A stretch of DNA of 64,000 bases from Sphingobium abikonense NBRC 16140 (GTDB lineage: Bacteria; Pseudomonadota; Alphaproteobacteria; Sphingomonadales; Sphingomonadaceae): assembly GCF_001598335.1 (NCBI RefSeq), contig NZ_BCYT01000006.1, positions 124,001 to 188,000 of the forward strand, read 5' to 3'. The translations under genes were made by a program, and so were the position numbers. Below are positions 15,800 through 24,185 of this stretch, piece by piece (the first letter of the stretch is position 1; each line of letters begins with the position of its first letter). Below the pieces are notes generated by a model, which saw only the letters and a program-made list of their open reading frames with translations, was not told the DNA's origin and made no database searches.

Positions 15800-17098
15800 T
15801 CAGACCGATGGTTCGTCTGGATCGCGGCCTTGCTGCCGATCCATGGCCCGCATGATCGGCGTGACGCTGAGGCCATGCAGCAGGATGGAAAGCAGAACGA
15901 CCAGGCTGACGATCGCCCATAGACGCTCCCCTGATCCAAAGCCGCCGGCATTGATCGCATAGGCGAGATAATAGAAAGACCCCACTCCCCTGATACCGAA
16001 AAAGGCGAGCGTCATCTTCTCGCTCCTTTGGGCGGGCAGGCCAATCAGGCCGACGAGACCCGCGGCAGGACGCACCAGAAGGATGATGGCGATCGCGGCC
16101 ATCAGGTCCATCCATTGAAGCGGCGCCAGCAGTCCGCTGACAAGCGCGCCACCAAAGAGGATTAGCACTACCATCATCGCCAACCGTTCCACCTGTTCGG
16201 TCAGTGCATGCATCTCACGCTGGAAATCATGATCCCGATGCGAACGGCGCAGGGTCAAGGCGGTAACGAACACCGCGAGAAATCCGTAGCTGTCCGCCAT
16301 TTCGGCAGCGCCATAGGACAGGAGCGTCGCGGCCAGTGCGATCAGCCCGTCGCCTGTTTGCGCCAAGCGATTTTTCGCGGGCACATGGAATGTCAGCCAG
16401 CCGAATAGGCGTCCGATGATCCAGCCGGAGATCAGGCCGACGCTGATTTCCCAAAGCACGTCATGCAGCACCCAGTTGCCGAGCCAAGGCTCGTCGGAGC
16501 CGGCTGCGACGGCGGCCAGCGCGATGGCGAGATTGACGAAGGGAAAGGCCAAGCCATCATTCAATCCGGCTTCCGATGTCAGCCCGAACCGAACCTCATC
16601 CTCTTCGCCGCTTTTGGGCGGCCCCACCTGCACGTCGGCGGCCAGCACGGGATCGGTCGGCGCGAGACAGGCGCCCAGCAGCAGGGCCACGGCCAGGGAC
16701 ATGCCAAGCCCGTAGATGCCGATCAGGGTAATCGCCGCGATCGAAAGCGGCATCGTGATGCCCAGTAGCCGCCAGGTGACATTCCATTTGCGCCAGCTGA
16801 AAAGCCGGTCGAGCTTGAGCCCCGCCCCCATCAGGGCAATGATGACCACGAACTCGGTCAGCCGCTCCGCGATATCAGGCAGGATGGTTGGCAAAGGCCG
16901 GAAGGTGATGGGGGGGATAAGAAATATGGCGGCCCCAGCGCCCATGCAGATAATGGGCAGCGACAGCGGAAGCCGCTTCAAGGCCAGCGGCAACCATGCG
17001 ACGAGCGTTATCAAAATGCCTGCACCGGTGAGCCACAGGATATAGGGTTCGGGGGAGGAAAGGCCGGGCATTCCCTTTAAACCCGAAACTGCGGCCAT
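15800..17098 (-). CDS. NhaP-type cation:proton antiporter
   Basis: A 432-residue inner-membrane CPA1 antiporter with about 12 hydrophobic segments. The family ion-site motifs are present: LAPTDPVLAADV in the TM5-like segment and TSEAGLNDGLAFPFV with the conserved Asn-Asp pair. The C-terminal tail is short and polar, without a TrkA-C regulatory domain. It follows the hybrid histidine kinase by 14 nt on the same strand, so the two probably share a transcript. Na+ or K+ exchange against H+ is the family role; ion specificity is not readable. Confidence 0.9.
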   Translation of the reverse strand: MAAVSGLKGMPGLSSPEPYILWLTGAGILITLVAWLPLALKRLPLSLPIICMGAGAAIFLIPPITFRPLPTILPDIAERLTEFVVIIALMGAGLKLDRLFSWRKWNVTWRLLGITMPLSIAAITLIGIYGLGMSLAVALLLGACLAPTDPVLAADVQVGPPKSGEEDEVRFGLTSEAGLNDGLAFPFVNLAIALAAVAAGSDEPWLGNWVLHDVLWEISVGLISGWIIGRLFGWLTFHVPAKNRLAQTGDGLIALAATLLSYGAAEMADSYGFLAVFVTALTLRRSHRDHDFQREMHALTEQVERLAMMVVLILFGGALVSGLLAPLQWMDLMAAIAIILLVRPAAGLVGLIGLPAQRSEKMTLAFFGIRGVGSFYYLAYAINAGGFGSGERLWAIVSLVVLLSILLHGLSVTPIMRAMDRQQGRDPDEPSV

Positions 17099-17112
17099 AG
17101 GTTCACCGGCGG

Positions 17113-20100
17113 TCAGGCCGCAGGCGCGGGCGCCTCGATCATCTCGCGGATCTTGGCCGATAGGACGTCAATCGCGAAGGGCTTGGCGATCATCTCCATA
17201 CCCTGCCCCAGAAATTCGCTACGCACCGTCGCCCGTTCAGCATAGCCGGTGATGAACAGGATGCGCAGGTCGGGGCGGTCGCCCCGCAAGATATCCGCGA
17301 GTTGACGGCCATTCATGCCGGGTAGCCCCACATCGCTGATCAGCAGATCCATGCGCGGCATGGTCTGTGCAAGTGTGATGGCGGTTTGAGCATCGGGCGC
17401 CTGCCACACGGCATAGCCCAGATCATCAAGCACGTCGTACACCAGCAGCCGGACCGAAGGATCATCTTCGACCAGCAGCACGCATTCGCCCGGTTCGGCT
17501 ACACGCACTTCGACGGCCTGATCGTCTTTATGCTCTATTTCGCCAACATGGCGGGGCAAGAGGAGGCGGATCGTGGTGCCCTGTTCAGGGGCGGAGCAGA
17601 TGCGAACATGGCCGCCCGACTGACGCGCGAAACCATAGACCATCGACAGGCCAAGGCCGGTTCCCGCGCCGATCGGCTTGGTGGTGAAGAACGGATCGAA
17701 CGCCTTGGCAAGCACATCCTCGCTCATGCCCATGCCGGTGTCGGAAACGCTGATCTCTACGAAATCACCGCCATCAATGTCGTCGGCTTCGGGCATGGTG
17801 ACTTCGCTCAATGGCGCATTGCGCGCCGCGATCGTTAGCGTGCCGCCATGGGGCATGGCGTCGCGCGCATTGATGGCGAGATTGAGCAACGCGCTTTCCA
17901 GCTGATTATGATCGGTCTTGGCGCGCCAGGTCGCGCCCGCCACATCGACCTCCAGCCGGATATTTTCGTCCATGGTCCGCCGCAGCATCTCTTCCATGCC
18001 AGTGACGAGATCGCCGACCGCAACGGCCGTGACATCGAGCGTCTGGCGGCGGGAAAAAGCGAGCAGGCGCTGCGTCAAGGATGCGGCGCGCTGCGCCGAC
18101 GTCATTGCCGTGTCGATATAGCGCGCGACCCGATCGCCGCGGCCTGCGGCCAGATGCCGGTGCAGCAGTTCGAGAGAACCGATGACGCCCGTCAGCATAT
18201 TGTTGAAATCATGCGCGATGCCGCCGGTCAGCTGGCCGACGGCTTCCATTTTCTGCGCTTGGCGCAAGGCTTCCTCGGCCGCGAGTAATTGTTGCGACCG
18301 CTCCTCGACCCGCTCTTCCAGGCTGGCGTTGAGTTCGGCCAGAGCGACGGTCGTGCGCACCCGTTCGATATGTGCCCAGGATCGTTCCGCCACCGATGCG
18401 ATTAGCCGCAGTTCCGACGGGGTCCAGTCATGGGGTACGCAATCGTGAATGGCCATCAATGCGGTTAGCCGGCCGCCCTTGATCAGCGGCAGGCAGATTG
18501 TCGCGGCAATCCCGATATCTTGGAATGTCCGGGCTTCATGTGCGGGCAGATCGCGCGCATTGTCATTGATGATGAGCGGCAGTCCGGCGTGAAGCCGCTC
18601 CAGTGCCATCGCGCCGAAATCCCGCAATCGGTAATGGCCGACAATCGACGGGGAGTCGGCGGCTGCCCAATCACCGCGGATGGTGAAACCATCCCCATCC
18701 TCATCCATGTCGGCATAGGCGCAATTCGATACGCCCAGATGCGTCGCGACCATCCGGGTGGTGATGGCCATGACCGCGTCCGCGTCATGGGCGAGGGTGA
18801 TTTCCCGGCTGAGATCATCCAGGAACCGCAGCCGCATTTCGTTGGCCGCCAGGCTTTCTTCCTGTTCGCGCTGCAAGGTGACGTCGGTGTGGATACCGAC
18901 CCATTCGCGCAGGGTGCCATCGGCATCGAACATCGGCACTGCGCGGATCGAGAAACGTCGCCACTGGCCATCGGCGCACAGGACGCGATGCTCGAAAATG
19001 AACATCTTGCGTGCGGCGACTGCTTCGTCCCAGGCGTCGATCGAGGGTTGCGCGTCTTGTGGATGCACCGCATCCGCCCAGCCATAGCCCTGATAGGCCT
19101 CCTGGCTTTGCCCGGTGAGCTTGGCCCAGCCGGGCTGGGGCCCGTGCATTTTCCCTTCCGCGCTATTGGTCCACAAATAGCCGTCGATCGCCTCGACCGC
19201 CGCCTCGAACCGTTCGTTGCTGGTCTGAAGCGCGACCTCGCGATCGCGCCGTTCGGTAAGGTCCAGCATCGCGCCCACCATCCGGGTAGCGCGGCCTGAT
19301 GCATCCCGAATGATGAAGCCGCGATCGAGCACAGGGGCATAGCCGCCGTCGGCGCGGGCAAAGCGATATTCGTCCGACCAGTGGATGGCGTTGCTATCGG
19401 TCGCGTCGTGGATGCCTGCGGAAATGCGATCCCGGTCATCGGGATGAATGTGCGCGATCCACCATGCGCCGGTCGGTTCGACCGTGGCCAGGTCAAAGCC
19501 ATAGGTGCGCTCGATCGCCTCGTTCCACTGAACCTGATCAGTCTGAAGGTCCCAATCCCAGATAGCGTCGTTGGTGGCGCGCCCGGCCAGGCGATAGCGT
19601 TCCTCGACACTGCGCAAATCGTCGGCGCGGCGATCAGTAAGCGCGATGATGCGCCGCAACTCCATCTGCGTCATCACCTGGCGCGCAAGCACGGTCAGCA
19701 GGTGCCGCTGCTGCGGCGTGATACCATCGGGCCGGGGCTGGCGGTCCAGCACGCACAGGGTGCCGATCGGAATACCCTTGGGCGTGCGGAGCAAGGCTCC
19801 GGCATAGAAGCGCAGGCCATTGTCGGCCGTCACCAGCGGGTTGGCGGCGACGCGATCATCCAATGTCGTATCCGGAATGACCAGAACATCGTCGTGCGAC
19901 AAGGCGTGGGTGCAAATGGAAAGATCCAGCGGCATGTCCTGGACGCCCAGACCAACCTGCGCCTTGAACCATTGCCGGTCGCCAGCGATCAGGGTGATGA
20001 CGGCGATCGGCGCGGCGAACGCGTCGGCGGCCAGTTGCACCAGATCGTCGAAATCCGGCTCGGCCGGCGTGCCGATCATGGCATAGCTGTTCAACGCCGC

Positions 20101-20166
20101 GATACGCTCCGCCTCGCTCCAGGTGGAGGAGGAGGCAGCAGGGGTGCGCGCGGCATCGGTCGTCAT
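17113..20166 (-). CDS. Soluble hybrid histidine kinase with GAF, PAS and receiver domains
   Basis: A 1017-residue sensor without membrane segments. In order: GAF (about 20-170; SICTHALSHDDVLVIPD), PAS (about 190-315; WDWDLQTDQVQWNEAIERTYG), PAS/PAC (about 320-440; LRFS-type WVGIHTDVT end), second GAF (about 455-610), coiled coil LEERVEERSQQL, HisKA with the phospho-acceptor in GGIAHDFNNMLTGVIG, HATPase (NLAINARDAMPHGG and GTGLGLSMVYGF) and a C-terminal receiver (VLLVEDDPSVR and ISDVGLPGMNG with its acceptor Asp). No output regulator gene lies next to it. The REC domain implies a phosphorelay to a distant histidine phosphotransferase. The downstream antiporter hints at an ionic or osmotic cue. 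Confidence 0.93.
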   Translation of the reverse strand: MTTDAARTPAASSSTWSEAERIAALNSYAMIGTPAEPDFDDLVQLAADAFAAPIAVITLIAGDRQWFKAQVGLGVQDMPLDLSICTHALSHDDVLVIPDTTLDDRVAANPLVTADNGLRFYAGALLRTPKGIPIGTLCVLDRQPRPDGITPQQRHLLTVLARQVMTQMELRRIIALTDRRADDLRSVEERYRLAGRATNDAIWDWDLQTDQVQWNEAIERTYGFDLATVEPTGAWWIAHIHPDDRDRISAGIHDATDSNAIHWSDEYRFARADGGYAPVLDRGFIIRDASGRATRMVGAMLDLTERRDREVALQTSNERFEAAVEAIDGYLWTNSAEGKMHGPQPGWAKLTGQSQEAYQGYGWADAVHPQDAQPSIDAWDEAVAARKMFIFEHRVLCADGQWRRFSIRAVPMFDADGTLREWVGIHTDVTLQREQEESLAANEMRLRFLDDLSREITLAHDADAVMAITTRMVATHLGVSNCAYADMDEDGDGFTIRGDWAAADSPSIVGHYRLRDFGAMALERLHAGLPLIINDNARDLPAHEARTFQDIGIAATICLPLIKGGRLTALMAIHDCVPHDWTPSELRLIASVAERSWAHIERVRTTVALAELNASLEERVEERSQQLLAAEEALRQAQKMEAVGQLTGGIAHDFNNMLTGVIGSLELLHRHLAAGRGDRVARYIDTAMTSAQRAASLTQRLLAFSRRQTLDVTAVAVGDLVTGMEEMLRRTMDENIRLEVDVAGATWRAKTDHNQLESALLNLAINARDAMPHGGTLTIAARNAPLSEVTMPEADDIDGGDFVEISVSDTGMGMSEDVLAKAFDPFFTTKPIGAGTGLGLSMVYGFARQSGGHVRICSAPEQGTTIRLLLPRHVGEIEHKDDQAVEVRVAEPGECVLLVEDDPSVRLLVYDVLDDLGYAVWQAPDAQTAITLAQTMPRMDLLISDVGLPGMNGRQLADILRGDRPDLRILFITGYAERATVRSEFLGQGMEMIAKPFAIDVLSAKIREMIEAPAPAA

Positions 20167-20256
20167 ATCCCACCCATATCAGCCTTGGGCGAAAAGCAGC
20201 ATCTAAAATAGCTTGATCTTCCGCAATGTTTGCAAGCCGCCGGGAGGCGTGGCGCC

Positions 20257-20916
20257 TCAATCGGCGGCAGAGGCGGAGCCGGATGGCTCCAGGATCAATG
20301 TGCGCCCCTCGACCCGCCAGGAGGCAAGCTGGGTGAGGAAGTTCATGCCCAATATGTCGACGTCACCCAGGGCTGGCGAGATGACGGCGTTGAGATTGCG
20401 CGCTTCCAGACCGCCGATTTCAAGCCGGTCGATCGTTCCCGTTTCGACGCGCACGGTGCCGTTGGCGGTGCGCATCAGGACAGGGACGATCCCGTCTTGC
20501 GAGGTGATGGAGGCGGCACGGGCGGTGCCTTGCGAAATCGCGGTCACGGTGGCGCCGCTGTCGATCAGCATGCGGCGGGGCACACCGTTGATGCTGGCTC
20601 TAGCCCAGAAATGGCCGTCCGGGGACATCCGGATGCGCACGGTGTTTCCCTGCGTTTCCTGATCGGCCAGACCCAGGCGCGACTGGATCTGCGACAGGGC
20701 GGGATCGAACGGCGCGCGCTGGGCGAGGATGAGCAGGCCGATGGCGAGCAGGCCAATGGAAAGCAGTGCGCGCAGGATGCGGCCGATGAAGGGGATGTTG
20801 AAGAGGAGGAACAGCACGACCGCCCCGCCCAGCGCATAGGGAAGAAGCCGCTGCCATTCCGGGTTGATCGCGATGTCCATCGATTGCCAAACCAGAGGCG
20901 GGAGCTTTCGATCCAT
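20257..20916 (-). CDS. Retropepsin-like aspartic protease (TIGR02281 type), membrane-anchored
   Basis: A 219-residue protein: an N-terminal cytoplasmic stretch, two hydrophobic helices between about 22 and 65 (YALGGAVVLFLLFNIPF and LLSIGLLAIGLLILA), then a periplasmic domain with the single catalytic Asp motif MLIDSGATVTAIS of dimeric clan AA proteases and the closing DVDILGMNFL loop. As one Asp motif is present, it should act as a homodimer, like retroviral protease. Natural substrate unknown. The ATG gives a 16-residue lead; an internal ATG (MDIAINPEW) is possible. Confidence 0.85.
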   Translation of the reverse strand: MDRKLPPLVWQSMDIAINPEWQRLLPYALGGAVVLFLLFNIPFIGRILRALLSIGLLAIGLLILAQRAPFDPALSQIQSRLGLADQETQGNTVRIRMSPDGHFWARASINGVPRRMLIDSGATVTAISQGTARAASITSQDGIVPVLMRTANGTVRVETGTIDRLEIGGLEARNLNAVISPALGDVDILGMNFLTQLASWRVEGRTLILEPSGSASAAD

Positions 20917-20974
20917 AACGGCATGCTGACGAACGCAGACAGCAAAAGCGACAAAAGAAAAATTGCGGTCACTT

Positions 20975-20990
20975 TTAGTTAGCTAACTAA
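20975..20990. promoter_or_regulatory. Perfect 16-bp palindrome TTAGTTAGCTAACTAA
   Basis: Lies in the divergent gap between the aspartic protease and DUF3008 genes, 59 bp and 109 bp from their starts. Form and AT content resemble MarR/TetR-family operators, but no such regulator gene is nearby. A partial further repeat (CTAACTAACTA) overlaps its right arm. Confidence 0.55.
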
Positions 20991-21098
20991 CTATCTCTGG
21001 TTTTGTGTGATTGCGTTGGGTTTCGTCAGGGCACAATGAACAAGGTGGCGGTTCGTCCATTGATGCGGTTGGAGAGGGGCGATCACAGGAGATGGTTC

Positions 21099-21287
21099 AT
21101 GCCAGCGAAATCAGCCGCACAACAGAAAGCCGCCGGCGCAGCGCTTTCGGCCAAGCGGGGCGACACACCCAAGAGCGAGCTTCAAGGTGCATCCCGGTCC
21201 ATGGTGGAGTCGATGAGCGAAAAAGAACTGGAGGACATGGCCTCGACCGAGCGCAAGGGCAAACCCGAGCATAAATCCAAGGATTAA
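21099..21287 (+). CDS. DUF3008 family small protein
   Basis: A 62-residue basic protein beginning MPAKSAAQQKAAGAALSAK and continuing with SELQGASRSMVESMSEKELEDMA and a Lys-rich tail, the full-length DUF3008 pattern. Function unknown; family members are short, helical and often found near stress genes. AGGAG lies 9 nt before the ATG, which fixes this start against an open frame 32 codons longer. Confidence 0.85.
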   Translation: MPAKSAAQQKAAGAALSAKRGDTPKSELQGASRSMVESMSEKELEDMASTERKGKPEHKSKD

Positions 21288-21447
21288 GCGGCTGCGGCGC
21301 GCCCCAAGCCGATACCGAAGAGTGGTACGCCAGGATTAGGACGTTGGCGGGCGGAACCCTTTGCCATGGCGGATCATTGCCGTCGCCATGATGATCTTGA
21401 TGGCTCCGGTTCCGTTCCCGCCCGCTCTTGGCCCTAGGCGCTGATCC

Positions 21448-22386
21448 ATGGCGAAGGGGGGCGGCATTCGCGACAATATTGTTCTCTACGGCGCGTTGGC
21501 GGCCAATGTCGGCATTGCCATCGCGAAGTTCGTCGCGGCCGGAATCAGTGGATCATCGTCCATGCTGACCGAGGGCGTCCATTCGCTGGTCGATTCCGGC
21601 AATCAGTTGCTGCTGCTCTATGGCCAGCGGCGCGCCGCCAAGGCGCCGGACCGCGCCCATCCCTTTGGCTATGGACGCGAACTCTATTTCTGGGCCTTCA
21701 TTGTCGCCATATTGATCTTTGCGCTGGGCGCGGGCGTGTCGATCTATGAAGGCGTCGTTCATATCCGCCAGCCCGAGCCGCTGCGCGATCCGACCATCAA
21801 TTACGTCGTGCTGGGCGTTGCGCTATTGCTGGAGGGCACGTCCTGGACGATTGCGGTGCGCGAATTTGACGCCAAGCGGGGCGATATGCCCTGGTGGACG
21901 GCAGTGCGGCGCTCGAAGGACCCGGCAGGGTTCATCGTCCTGTTCGAAGACAGCGCCGCGCTGTTGGGGCTGGTCGTTGCCGGCATCGGTGTATCGGTCA
22001 GCCATTATGTCGGCGATGCGCGCGTCGATGGGGTGGCGTCGATCGTGATCGGCGGCATATTGGCGCTGGTCGCGCTGTTGCTGGCGCGCGAGGCCAAGGG
22101 TCTGCTGATCGGCGAAAGCGCCGACCCGGCCATAATCGCACAGGTCCGCGCGCTTCTGGAAACCTATGACGCCATCCAGTCCGTCAATCATGTCCGTACG
22201 ATCCATACCGCGCCCGATTCCGTCTTCGTCGCGATCAGCGCCGACTTTGCCGATGACGTATCGATGGGCGATGGCGAGGTGCTGATCGAAGCGATCGAAA
22301 CGCGCCTGAAGGCAGCCATGCCGCAACTGTCGTCCATCTATATCAGGCCGGAAAAGGCGCGGGACGCCATGCGCGTGATCGGCTGA
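21448..22386 (+). CDS. Cation diffusion facilitator family transporter
   Basis: A 312-residue CDF protein exporting divalent metals (Zn, Fe, Co or Mn) from the cytoplasm. About six membrane segments precede a C-terminal cytoplasmic ferredoxin-like domain (from about 215; VNHVRTIHTAPDSVFVAISADF). The first metal motif EGVHSLVDSGNQ keeps His-x3-Asp; in the other half-site the sequence reads FEDSAALLGL, where Glu-Asp replace the usual His-x3-Asp, as in the CDF branch close to human SLC30A9. That suggests altered metal choice. The ribosome site is weak. It is monocistronic by position. Confidence 0.9.
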   Translation: MAKGGGIRDNIVLYGALAANVGIAIAKFVAAGISGSSSMLTEGVHSLVDSGNQLLLLYGQRRAAKAPDRAHPFGYGRELYFWAFIVAILIFALGAGVSIYEGVVHIRQPEPLRDPTINYVVLGVALLLEGTSWTIAVREFDAKRGDMPWWTAVRRSKDPAGFIVLFEDSAALLGLVVAGIGVSVSHYVGDARVDGVASIVIGGILALVALLLAREAKGLLIGESADPAIIAQVRALLETYDAIQSVNHVRTIHTAPDSVFVAISADFADDVSMGDGEVLIEAIETRLKAAMPQLSSIYIRPEKARDAMRVIG

Positions 22387-22396
22387 GCCAGACAGG

Positions 22397-22585
22397 CTAT
22401 CGGGTGGGCCGTGGCATTATCGCGGCGTGGGTCGGTTCATCCATCAATCGGCGAATGTCGGCCTCCCCCTCATTCGCCATTTCGATGAGCGCGTCGGCGG
22501 TGTGCGGATCGGTGGTGGTGATGGCGAGCCGGCGGCAAAGTTCGACCCGTCCCCATATGCGCCGCAGCAACTCCGCCTGTTCCAT
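22397..22585 (-). CDS. 62-residue hypothetical protein
   Basis: A short helical protein (MEQAELLRRIWGRVELCRRLAI...) with a DALIEMANEGEADIRRLM helix, resembling small hypothetical proteins found in sphingomonads. AAGGG stands six bases before the ATG. It converges with the CDF gene, with 10 nt between the stops. No function can be assigned. Confidence 0.6.
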   Translation of the reverse strand: MEQAELLRRIWGRVELCRRLAITTTDPHTADALIEMANEGEADIRRLMDEPTHAAIMPRPTR

Positions 22586-22654
22586 GCCATGCCCTTCAAC
22601 GCCGGTTTCATGGTTTATCCCGGCTGGTGCAAACGGTCCAGTGGGGCGGAGGTA

Positions 22655-23353
22655 TCAGAACGGGATTTCCTCACCCTGATAGTCGAACAGCTTGCCACTG
22701 TCGGCGGGCTTCAGCGCTTCGATCACGTCGAGCAGCTGCATTGCGGCGCGTTCGGGGTCGAACAGGCGTCCGTCCGGGACATTGGCCTGAAACGGACGGG
22801 ACAGGGCGGTATCGACGGTGCCGGGATGCAGTGTCACGACGACCGAACGGTCATTGCGGCGCTTTTCCTCGATCGCTAGATTGCGCATCATCATGTTAAG
22901 CGCAGCCTTGGACGCGCGATAGCCATGCCAGCCGCCCAGCCGATTGTCGCTGATCGACCCTACCCGCGCCGACAGGGCGGCAAAGACGGTACGCCCGGTG
23001 CGCGGCATCAGCGGCAGGACATGCTTGGCGACCAGCATCGGGCCGATGGCGTTGACGGCATAGGTACGCGCCAGCCATTGCGGGTCGAGATCCCGCAGCG
23101 CCTTTTCCGGTCCATGATCCCCTTCATGCAGCAGGCCGGTAGCGACAAGCACCAGCATGGGCGCGGGGCCGTTGGCGATCTGCGCCGCTGCGGCGGCGAT
23201 GCTGGCTTCGTCGAGCAGGTCGATATGGTTTGCGCCGTCGAAGGAGCGGGCAAAACCATGGATCTGGTCAAAGGCGCCTTCCTCCTCCAGGAGCGTGCGG
23301 AAGGCGCCGCCAATGCCGCCGGACGCGCCGATGATGACCGCCGCGCCGCTCAT
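22655..23353 (-). CDS. SDR family oxidoreductase (C-factor-like)
   Basis: A 232-residue SDR beginning MSGAAVIIGASGGIGGAF. The cofactor loop, a substituted second motif (VLVATGLLHEGD), the catalytic Ser of AALSARVGSI and YRASKAALNMMM with Tyr and Lys are complete; the C terminus ends in SGKLFDYQGEEIPF, typical of CsgA/C-factor-like SDRs. It overlaps the yaaA stop by 4 nt. A longer open frame of 36 residues upstream is Arg-rich and lies inside yaaA. Substrate unknown. Confidence 0.88.
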   Translation of the reverse strand: MSGAAVIIGASGGIGGAFRTLLEEEGAFDQIHGFARSFDGANHIDLLDEASIAAAAAQIANGPAPMLVLVATGLLHEGDHGPEKALRDLDPQWLARTYAVNAIGPMLVAKHVLPLMPRTGRTVFAALSARVGSISDNRLGGWHGYRASKAALNMMMRNLAIEEKRRNDRSVVVTLHPGTVDTALSRPFQANVPDGRLFDPERAAMQLLDVIEALKPADSGKLFDYQGEEIPF

Positions 23354-24102
23354 GACCGGACGAAGCGCCATTGGTCGGCGCTGCTTTCGGCGGCATCGAA
23401 GAGATAGCCATCGCTGTCGAAGCCGCGCATTGCGTCGATGTCGGTGACATGATGTTCGCACATCCAGCGCGCCATCATGCCGCGCGCCTTCTTAGCGTGG
23501 AAGCTGACGAAGCGCGGGCCGTCGGGGCCGGGTTCGCGAAAATCGACGCCGATGATGCGCACATCGGGCAGGCGGCCCTTCACGGCGGCGAAATATTCCT
23601 GGCTGGCGAGGTTGAGGACCACCCCTGACCCCTCCGCCGCGATTTCTTCGCGCAGATAGGTGGCGATGCGATCATCCCACCAGTCGGTCAGCGCCTTGTG
23701 CCGGGGCGCCCAGCGCGTGCCCATTTCCAGGCGATAGGGGCGGATCGCGTCGAGCGGGCGCAGCAGGCCATAAAGGCCTGATAGGATGCGGACATGATCC
23801 TGCGCGAAGGCGATGCCCGCTTCCTCCAGCGTGTCGACTTCGAACCCGGTATAGACGTCGCCGGCAAAGGCGAACAGGGCAAGGCGCTGCGGCAGATCGG
23901 GAAAGTCGCGAAAGCGGTCGGCGTTGAGCTTGGCCAGCTTGGGCGAAATATGCATGAGTTCGGCCAAACGCTTCTGGCTCAATCGCGACGCCGAACGGGC
24001 GAGTCCCTGCGCTTCGTCGGCAAAATGGGGCTCGGTCGGTTCAATCGGGGGCAGGGTGCGCTCGAAATCGAGCGTCTTGGCGGGGGAGAGCAGCGCGATC
24101 AT
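23350..24102 (-). CDS. yaaA: Peroxide stress protein YaaA
   Basis: A 250-residue YaaA/DUF328 protein, which in enterobacteria lowers free iron and protects DNA during hydrogen peroxide stress. Full-length features are the start MIALLSPAKTLDFE, MHISPKLAKLNADRFRDF, AFAGDVYTGF, the conserved ILSGLYGLLRPLDAIRPYRLEMGTR run and the tail HAKKARGMMARW. The ATG at 24102 matches the family start exactly; the open frame upstream is not conserved in type. It is translationally coupled to the SDR. Confidence 0.95.
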   Translation of the reverse strand: MIALLSPAKTLDFERTLPPIEPTEPHFADEAQGLARSASRLSQKRLAELMHISPKLAKLNADRFRDFPDLPQRLALFAFAGDVYTGFEVDTLEEAGIAFAQDHVRILSGLYGLLRPLDAIRPYRLEMGTRWAPRHKALTDWWDDRIATYLREEIAAEGSGVVLNLASQEYFAAVKGRLPDVRIIGVDFREPGPDGPRFVSFHAKKARGMMARWMCEHHVTDIDAMRGFDSDGYLFDAAESSADQWRFVRS

Positions 24103-24147
24103 GCGATGGCCGTTACGGCGCGTCGCCGCCCGCGTCAAACAAATCGA

Positions 24148-24178
24148 AGGGGGCGCGGCCATCGGCGCGCGCCCCCCT
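24148..24178 (-). terminator. GC-rich hairpin after mmsA, probable terminator
   Basis: AGGGGGCGCG pairs with CGCGCCCCCCT (one bulged base) in the gap between the dehydrogenase stop and yaaA start. The following minus-strand bases are moderately T-rich (TTCGATTTGTTTG), so termination may be partial. Confidence 0.5.
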
Positions 24179-24185
24179 TGCCGCC

